Positions 56,240-64,000 of a stretch of 64,000 nucleotides of DNA are shown here, piece after piece. The translations under genes were made by a program, and so were the position numbers. Under the pieces are notes generated by a model. The model was not told the origin of the DNA. It ran no database searches and saw only the letters and a list, made by a program, of their open reading frames with translations. Within the stretch, counting starts at the first letter, position 1. Every line of letters starts with the position of its first letter. The DNA is from Cristatella mucedo (taxonomy: Eukaryota > Bryozoa > Phylactolaemata > Cristatellidae): NCBI GenBank assembly GCA_009760855.2, contig WPIO01000053.1, forward strand, positions 2,727,501-2,791,500, given 5' to 3'.

Positions 56240-57580
56240 CAGTGTGGACAGTTAATGGGCCATTTTCCTTTTTCCAGATCGCTTCGACCGACCTGCAGCT
56301 ACGTAAAGAGAGCCACAAAAGACCTGTCATGGGATGTCGAGGTTACGGAGGACGTCCTTCGGGTGGCAAAGGAGATCAGGCGACGCGTGATAAAAAGAGA
56401 ATCAAGTATCCGGAGGGCGGAGTGTGCCGTCGTCACCCAACGGACAGGTATGGTTCGATGCAAGCAGGTTAGAGATAGGCGCCTGCATGCAAATTGGAGG
56501 GCAGACTGTCGAGGATGCCTGTTGGCTTAGAAAGCCAGATGACGTAGCGCATACAAATCCGGCCAATTCGAGGTTGTCATAAAGGGCCTAAACTTAGCCA
56601 AGGCCTGGGGTCATCGAGAGATCCAGTTGCTTGCCGACTCGGCCACTGTGCATTCGTGGCTTCGATCACTTGTCGAAGGCAATACGCCTATCCGTACGCG
56701 GTATAGGCGAGGCATCGGCGAGAATGCGGACAGCAATAATACGCGACATAATTAAGAAGTTCGAAATGTGGGTGAGAATAAAGCTGGTACGTTCGTCCGA
56801 CAACAAAGCAGACCACTTAAGGCGATTACCGCAGCCGTGGCTGAATACAATCTCGATTCTCGCAGCTGCTACTTCGGCACAAGAAGTAGACCTGCGAGCG
56901 TTCCATGAAATGCATCACCTAGGGGTTGACCGCACGTTGTACCCGGCCAGGCTCTGCTTTCCCAGAATTTCCGTAACGCGGGAGATAGCGGAACGTGTTT
57001 AATCGTGCATGCGTTGCCGTCATTGGATCCAGTGCCAATGTCTTGGAACCATGGAAATTTGGACATAGATTCCAACTGGCGCAGCCTAGCTATTGATGCT
57101 ACTTTCTTCAACGGGGTCAAGTATCTGACACTTGTCGATAGCGCGCTTTCAGGTTTTCTATTTGGTGACATATCCCAAAAGAAAGTGAGACCACGGTGGT
57201 CCGACACGTGGACAAAATATTCAGAGAAAGGGGCCCGCCGTGGCCGTTCTTAATGGACAATGCCGCCACTCTCCGAACAAACGCTGTTCGCCAGCTTTGT
57301 GATCGTTTTGGGATACACGAAATGTATCGCTGTGCCTGTCGCTCTTCTGGAAACGGTATAGCAGAGTGAAACCACCGAACAATAAAAGTAATGGCAGCCC
57401 GGAGTGGAGGGACATAATAGTGATGGTGGTCTGGCACAATCTTTCTGCCACCGCCGGATTGGACGCCGGCTCATCGCCTTGCTGTCAGCTTTTCTCGTAC
57501 GAATGGAAACCTCTTGGGGCTCGCGAGCCTCGCACAGAGAGCTCTGACGGAAATGACTTGACTCAGGGTCAGCGAGTTTA
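56240..57580 (+). mobile_element. Ty3/Gypsy-like pol remnant: RNase H-like region and integrase (pseudogenised)
   Basis: Broken frames carry recognisable pol C-terminal parts. 56260-56740 is an RNase H-like segment (GLNLAKAWGHREIQLLADSA, VHSWLRSLV). 56760-56860 is the linker (LVRSSDNKADHLRRLPQPWL). 56880-57020 is a His-His...Cys-x2-Cys integrase zinc-binding motif split by a stop. 57060-57450 is the integrase catalytic core with the first aspartate block (LAIDATFFNGVKYLTLVD). There are many stops and frameshifts and no LTRs were found. It is an ancient fragment of a retrotransposon, not an active gene. Confidence 0.82.
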
Positions 57581-57650
57581 AAGCGCATAGATAGAGATTG
57601 AGTTCTCTGAGGGCACTTTATCAAGTGCATTATTGTTATTATATTATTAT
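57575..57650 (+). mobile_element. LINE-2/SINE-type 3' tail inside the pol remnant
   Basis: AGCGCATAGATAGAGATTGA, GTTCTCTGAGGGCACTTTAT, CAAGTGCATT and an ATT run. The Gypsy-like reading continues beyond it at 57655, so the tail is an insertion into the older element. Confidence 0.82.
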
Positions 57651-57654
57651 TTCG

Positions 57655-57990
57655 TAAAACCTCAAGGAGCCCGTTGCATCACTCAGTGGCCTCAGGGGAC
57701 AGGTACTGCCCCGTCGGAAGGAGTTGGCATTGAAGTTGATGGAGTCCGCCACCAGCTAGCGGATATCAGACCAGTACTGATCGCTAACGAACTCCTCGAA
57801 CCACACTTCGATGCTGACCCTGGTAAGATGGCCAGAGCCGAGAGCCCAGCAGACAGCTTCGTCCAAGGGTGGCTTGAGACCACCGTCGATTCGTCACACA
57901 CCCAACGCTCCAGGAGAGAGATTGCGTGGAGACGCTTAACGAATCCTCAGAAGTCCTCGTCTACTCCGGCTTGACAGAGTAGACGAGAAC
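57655..57990 (+). mobile_element. Ty3/Gypsy-like integrase C-terminal remnant
   Basis: VKPQGARCITQWPQGT and DGVRHQLADIRPV match the integrase C-terminal block of Ty3/Gypsy pol proteins (VKPxxxRCxTxW ... VxxxPRHxxDLRP). It continues the element at 56240 after the inserted tail. Confidence 0.8.
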
Positions 57991-59068
57991 TTCTGTGTTG
58001 AGAGATGAAAGCGAAGCCGGAAGAAGGTGGCAGACAAGCGGATGGAGCATGGCAGCCACACCCCTCCTCTGGCACGAGCCGCAGGATGCTGCCTTGCCAC
58101 GGAAGAAGATCTCGCCTGTCGTGTGTTGCCAACACCTATACAACGGCTGTCACCGTCAAGCTACGGTGCGCACTGCGAAGGTGTAAGTTCCGTAATTAGG
58201 CAGAAGAGTAGACGAAGGGGCAAAGTGGGCCTTCGATGAGCAGTGCGGTATCGTAACTTCGAGTGAGCAAAGGTGACATCGCACACAATTGGCTAAAGAG
58301 CTGAGGACAGTAACGGCAGTCGGTATACGTAAATGGCCCAGATTGGGAGTGGAATGACAGAGGGCAGCACAGGCACCCGTGAGGGGATACAAGAAGCCGA
58401 GGGACCTATCAGGTTCTATTTGTCGTACATGGTATCTGTGCAGCAGCTTTTTCGAAGGCGACCACTGACAGCAAGTGGGCCGAGGACGAAGCCATTTCAG
58501 CAGCCTTCGCTGCAGTAGGAGTATCACAGCTCTGAGTGAAGGCGGGGCAGCACCTCGGAATTTTGAAACGTTATCCGCCTTTTTTGACTCAGCCGAGGGC
58601 GGTCCCCGGACGGCCGGGACGGAGCGTGGGCGGCGGCACAGGCGAGGTGCCAGAGGAGCGATCCCCACCGTCAAGGAGTGAGGCCTGCGGGAAGGATACG
58701 CGTGTGAAGTTTAGAGCCAAGCTCGAGAACAAAGATGAATACGGAAGGGAGAACAAGGACGAAAGAGCAGGGATCGTCGCGGTATTCGGCGGACATGCCG
58801 AGAAGCCCTTCAAAAAGACAAGTTTCAGCACATCTTGAGGAATAGAGCAAGGCACGTGTCATCATCGTTGGCTCCGTATTGCCTGTATATGTTCCCTACA
58901 CACATTTGCCTCTACGCGAACTTGGGACAGTCTCGCATCTCGTTTGAGCGTTTCTGACATGAATTCTTGCACATAGGTCTTACAATCCATGTCGAATGGG
59001 AGGTTAATGTCATGGTAATATTGCCATCTTCGAATTCATTTCTACCAGTCTCGTTGCAACTCGACGGT
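57991..59068. other. Unassigned sequence between retroelement and tandem array
   Basis: About 1.1 kb. It may include the rest of the retroelement's 3' part, but I recognise no domain and no LTR. Short open frames are present on both strands without family resemblance. Confidence 0.4.
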
Positions 59069-60726
59069 CCCGCTGCCCATGTCAAACGGCTTGAACGAAG
59101 AGGAACAACGACAATGTCAGAAAGTGCGTCACCATCTATGCCCACTTTCACTTACAGTGAGCATTGCCCGCTTGCAAGCTTCTGCACTAGTAATTGATTT
59201 TTTAGCGCATTGGACCCGAAACCCGAATCAGGTCTCAGACTTCATCAGGCTAAGGCGAGACATGGCTGCTGATGCGTTACGGCCAGAGCTGGGTGACCAG
59301 CCGCGCTCCAAGAAGCATAATGTGTCCGCTGCTGTAAGGCGTGTTACTTCCGCAGGATGACTTTCACTTTCCAAGGAAAGGTGGGGAACTACGACTATTA
59401 GCCAGGAAATTACGTGGCTCGAGCCGTAAAATGCGTCCTTACTGTGGATGAAGGTGCCGTCGAAGGTAAGTTGAAGTCGACAATACACCGGAACAACAAC
59501 GTGGAATGCATTTTGACCAACACCCAGTCCTAATTCACGTGATGCGGGAACAGCGGCCAGAAGAGCGGATTGGGCACCATTGCAGTACGACAGGACATCC
59601 CGAGGCATGAGTCGGACTATCTGGCCAACCATACCAAAGAGATGGAATGTCGCGTATGCTGTCAACAGCAATACATTGGGGACGGGTTTCGATATCCTAA
59701 CGGCTCCGGTTCAAGCCACACCGGAAGGAGTGGGAAGGTGAGTGGGAAACGTGATAAGGATGATGCTTCATGGATCAAGCAGCGTCAATACTGCGGGCCT
59801 GATTCGGTGTTCGACCTCCCCTGGCCATCACGGATGTAACCATATGGCTGTCGGTTGTCCAGCGCTTTGCCGATGCGTCGTTTCTAAAACTATATCTACT
59901 TATGAGTCATGGCGAACAAACCAGTGACTACTACCGATTTGCTGCTATAAGCAGACGTGAAGCGTTATCCGTCATTGTATATTAGCCGCTATTGGCTGCC
60001 ATGTGAAAGAGCTGGATGACCAGCAGCGGTCGCCGAAGGATTTCATGTCCTCTACTATATAGCGTTTTACTTTCCCAGAATGACTTCCGTGTGCCTAAGA
60101 AAGAGTGGGAAATTACGACGATTCGCTACGACATCGTGAGGCCCGAGTCGTAAAATGCGTCCTTACTATGGACGAAGGCAGCGTCAAACGCTTGTCGCCG
60201 TCGAAAAGACTCTGGAACCGCCATGTTGAACACAATTCGATCAACATCCAGTCCTGATTTAAGCGATGCCGGGAGCAGCGGCCCGACGAGCGGATTGGCC
60301 GAAACGGCTTTACGACGGGACATCCTTGTGCAAAAGTCACACAATGTGGCCGATGTTACAAAGAAGACGCTATGTCGCGTATGCTGTCAACGGCAATGGA
60401 CTAGGGACCTGTTTCACCTGCAATTAGTTCCCGATTCAAAGGACACCAAGAGCAGCGAGAAGGCGAGCAAGAAAAATGACTAACATGATCGTTGATCAAG
60501 TAGGCAGCGTCCATACTGCAGGTCTGATTCTGTGTTCGGCCTCTCCTGGCCAGCACGGACGCAACAATGTGGTTCCAGACCGTCCATCCGCTTTGATGGT
60601 GCGATGGTTCCCACGAATTACCTATTTATGCATTCGGAGGTTAAACTGACGTAGGGTTCTAGACCGCATTAGCCTATTGCAAGGGTAACAAATCTGCATG
60701 TCTATGCGCCACCCGCAGCTTCTGCT
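59069..60726. repeat. 1.65-kb tandem unit, copy 1
   Basis: Starts at GCTGCCCATGTCAAACGGCT, where similarity to the next unit begins (left edge of the array). It contains half A (gene-like motif block at 59359-59850) and half B (60077-60600), which resemble each other. Shared landmarks in A and B: GTAAAATGCGTCCTTACT, GAGCGGATTGG, ACAGGACATCC (ACGGGACATCC in this B) and ATGTCGCGTATGCTGTCAAC. All long frames on the + strand contain stops. The origin is not recognised. Confidence 0.9.
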
Positions 60727-62372
60727 GCCCACGTCAAACGGCTTGAACTAAGAGGAACAACGACAATGTCAGAAAGTGCGTCGCCATCTATGCCCACTTT
60801 CACTTACAGTAAGCATTCCCCGCTTGCAAGCTTCTGCACTAGTATTTGATATTTTATCGCATTAGACCCGAAACATGTCTCACTCTTCATCAGGCGACTG
60901 CGAGACACGGCTGCTGATGCGTTTCGGCCAGAGCTGGGAGACCAGCCGCGCTCGCCGAAGCATATCGTGTCCGCTGCAGCAAGGCGTGTTACTTCCGCTG
61001 GATGACTTTAACGTGCCCAGGAAGAGTGGGGAACTACGTCTATGAGCCAGGAATTTACGTGGCCAGAGCCGTAAAATGCGTCCTTACTGTGGATGAAGGT
61101 GCCGTCGAGCGTGTGTTGACGTCGACAATATACTGGAACCACAACGTGGGACGCATTTTGACCAACACCCAGTCCTGATTCACGCGATGCGGGCACAGCG
61201 GTCAGAAGAGCGGATTGGGCGCCATTGCAGTATGACAGGACATCCCGGGGCATGAGTCGGACTATCTGGCCGACCGTACCAAAGAGATGGAATGTCGCGT
61301 ATGCTGTCAACAGAAATACATTGGGGACGGGTTTCGATATCCTTACGGCCCTGGTTCAAGCCACAACCGAAGCAGCGGGAAGGCGAGCAGGAAACGTGAT
61401 AAGGATGATGCTTCATGGATTATGCAGCGTCCATACTGCAGGCCTGATTCGGTGTTCCACATCACTTTGCCAGCACGGATGTAAAAATATGGCTGTCGCT
61501 TGTCTTGCGCTTTGCCAATGCGATGGTTTCAAAAAATGTAACTACTTCTGAGTCATGGCAAAAAAACCAGTGACTACTACCGATTTGCTGCTATAAGCAG
61601 ACGTGAAGCTTTATCCGTCATTGTATATTAGCAGCTATAATCTGCCGTGAGAAAGAGCTGGATGACCGGCAGCAGTCGCCGAAGGATTTAATGTCCGCCA
61701 CTATAAAGCGGTTTACTTTCTAAGAATGACTTCCACGTGCCTAAGGAAATGTAGGGAAGTTCAACGATTCAAAACTACATTGCAAGGCCCGAGTCGTAAA
61801 ATGCGTCCTTACTATGGACGAAGGTGGCGTCGAACGCTTGTTGCCGTCGAAAAGACTCTGGAACCGCCATATTGAACACAATTCGATCAACATCCAATCC
61901 TGATTTAAGCGATGTCAGGAGCAGCAGCCCGACGAGCGGATTGGTCGAAACGGCTGTACGACAGGACATCCCTGTGCAAAAGTCCCACAATGTGGCCGAT
62001 GTTACAAAGAAGACGCTATGTCGCGTATGCTGTCAACGGCAATGGGCCAGTGACCTGTTTAACCTGCCATCAGTTCCCGATTCAATGGACACCGGCAGCA
62101 GCGAGAAGGCGAGCAAGAAAAGTGATTAAGATGATTCTTGATCAAGTAGGCAGCGTCCATACTGCAGGTCTGATTCTGTGTTCGGCCTCTCCTGGCCAGC
62201 ACGGACGCAACAATGTGGTTCCAGACCGTCCATCCGCTTTGATGATGCGATGGTTTCCACGAATTACCTATTTATGCATTCGGAGGTTAAACTGACGTAG
62301 GGTTTTAGACCGCATTAGCCTTTCGTAAGGGCAATAAATCTGCAAGTCTATGCGCCAATCGCCAGTTTCGCT
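60727..62372. repeat. 1.65-kb tandem unit, copy 2
   Basis: Same order and orientation as copy 1: half A landmark GGAACTACGTCTATGAGCC near 61029, half B landmark AATGACTTCCACGTGCCTAA near 61725. Most differences are substitutions; unit length is 1646 against 1652 for the previous spacing. Confidence 0.95.
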
Positions 62373-64000
62373 GCCCACGTCAAACGGCTTGAAAGAAGAG
62401 GAACAACGACAATGTCAGAAAGTGCGTCGCCATCTATGCCCACTTTCACTTACAGTGAGCATTGCCCGCTTGCAAGGTGCTGCACAAGTAAATGATTTTT
62501 GAGCGCTTCAGACCCGAAACCGGCAACAGGTCTCAGTCTTCTTCAGGCGACTGCGAGACACGGCTGCTGATGCGTTTCGGCCAGAGCTGGGAGACCAGCC
62601 GCGCTCGCCGAAGCATATCGTGTCCGCTGCAGTAAGGCGCGTTACTTCCGCAGGATGACTTTAACTTGCCCATAGAAAGTGGGGAACTACGGCTATAGAC
62701 AAGGACATTATGTGGCCCGATCCGGAAAATGCGTCCTTACTGTGGATGAAGGTGCCGTCAAACAGTGTGTTGACATCGACAACATACTAGAACCACAACG
62801 TGGGACGCATTTTGAAAAACACCTAGTCCTGATTCACGCAATGCGGGAACAGCGGCCAGAAGAGCGGATTGGGCGCCATTGCAGTACGACAGGACATCCC
62901 GAGGCATGAGTCGGACTATGTGGCCGACCGTACCAACGAGATGGAATGTCGCGTATGCTGTCAACAGCAACACATTGGGGACGGATTTCGACTTCCTTAC
63001 GGGCCCCGGTTCAAGCCACACCGGAAGGAGCGGGAAGGTGAGAGTGAAACGTGATAAGGATGATGCTTCATGGACTATGCAGCGTCCATACTGCAGGCCT
63101 GATTCGGTGTTCCACATCCGTTTGCCAGCAAGGATGTAACAATATGGCTATCGGTTGTCCTGCGCTTTGCCGACGCCATGGTTTCAAAAAATGTAACTAC
63201 TTCTGAGTCATGGCGAAAAAACCAGTGACTACTACCGATTTGCTGCTATAAGCAGACGTGAAGCGTTATCCGTCATTGTATATTAGCAGCTATAATCTGC
63301 CGTGAGAAAGAGCTGGATGACCAGCAGCGGTCGCCGACAGATTTCATGTCCTCTACTATAAAGCGTTTTACTTTCCCAGAATGACTTCCACGTGCCTAAG
63401 GAAGAGTGGGAAATTACGACGGTTCGCTACGACATCGTGAGGCCCGAGTCGTAAAATGCGTCCTTACTATGGACGAAGGTGGCGTCGAACGCTTGTTGCC
63501 GTCGACAAGACTCTGGAACCGTCACATTGAACGCAATTCGATCAACATCCAGTCCTGATTTAAGCGATGCCGGGAGCAGCGGCCCAACGAGCGGATTGGT
63601 CGAAACAGCTGTACGTCAGGACATCCCTGTGCAAAAGTCACACAATGTGGCCGATGTTACAAAGAAGACGCTATGTCGCGTATTCTGTCAACGGCAATGG
63701 GCCAGTGACCTGTTCAACCTGCCATTAGTTCCCGATTCAAAGGACACCGGCAGCAGCGAGAAGGCGAGAAAGAAAAGTGATTAAGATGATTCTTGATCAA
63801 GTAGGCAGCGTCCATACTGCAGGTCTGATTCTGTGCTCGGCCTCTCCTGGCCAGCACGGACGCAACAATGTGGTTCCAGACCGTCCATCCGCTTTGATGA
63901 TGCGATGGTTCCCACGAATTACCTATTTATGCATTCGGAGTTTTAACTGACGTAGGGTTCTAGACCGCATTAGCCTATTGCAGGGGTAACAAATCTGCAT
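62373..64000. repeat. 1.65-kb tandem unit, copy 3 (cut by window end)
   Basis: Half A near 62657, half B near 63380. The window ends at the sequence corresponding to about 27 bp before the end of copy 1 (TAACAAATCTGCAT), so the array very probably continues beyond the window. Confidence 0.95.

Noticed and set aside
59359-63784. Possible piggyBac-type transposase C-terminal zinc-binding region in the 1.65-kb units
   Set aside because: A CRVC motif and a few short resemblances suggested it, but the remaining Cys/His pattern and the DDE core are absent and frames are broken. Not strong enough to call.

Overview
This is eukaryotic, metazoan nuclear DNA. It has spliced genes with GT-AG introns, many non-LTR retrotransposon and tRNA-derived SINE copies with (ATT)n tails, very long microsatellites, and no bacterial gene organisation. 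The gene content (a PDXDC1-type protein and an alpha-type nicotinic acetylcholine receptor subunit) and the repeat style suggest an invertebrate bilaterian. I cannot name the species.

Two protein-coding genes can be reconstructed with matching splice phases. (1) On the + strand, 20 coding exons from 3880 to 28751 encode the C-terminal 720 residues, to the natural stop, of a pyridoxal-dependent decarboxylase domain-containing protein 1 (PDXDC1) homologue. Its N-terminal exon(s) lie upstream and were not identified. The PLP-binding lysine position is occupied by Asn, so it looks like a pseudoenzyme. (2) On the - strand, 7 coding exons from 45043 down to 31263 encode a complete 513-residue Cys-loop receptor subunit. 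It has a signal peptide, Cys-loop, vicinal cysteines (alpha type), M1-M4 and an unusual M2 pore sequence. The two genes are convergent, with stop codons about 2.5 kb apart.

Layout: 1-3.9 kb is non-coding or intronic with repeat fragments. 3.9-28.8 kb is PDXDC1, whose introns carry a nearly full-length LINE (6.9-9.75 kb, - strand), a second LINE family (18.3-19.2 kb, - strand), SINEs, and CT, GA and AT microsatellites. 28.8-31.3 kb is intergenic. 31.3-45.0 kb is the receptor gene, with very GC-rich 5' introns, foldback hairpins and a roughly 44-copy 8-bp tandem array in intron 1. 45-56 kb is gene-free and repeat-dense: GA, AT and CA microsatellites, a 10-bp minisatellite split by a duplicated 273-bp module, clustered LINE 3' ends, and a LINE carrying a nested SINE. 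56.2-58.0 kb is a decayed Ty3/Gypsy-like pol remnant. From 59.07 kb to the window end there is a head-to-tail array of a 1.65-kb unit, itself made of two related halves, which I could not identify.

Points most worth checking: the altered M2 pore of the receptor, the 1.65-kb composite tandem unit, the conserved 3' stem-loop apparently shared by the LINE-2 family and the tRNA SINEs, the duplicated 273-bp module inside a minisatellite, and a 38-bp perfect inverted repeat at a LINE 5' end. Exon boundaries were found by eye from splice sites, phase and family similarity. No transcript data or database search was available.
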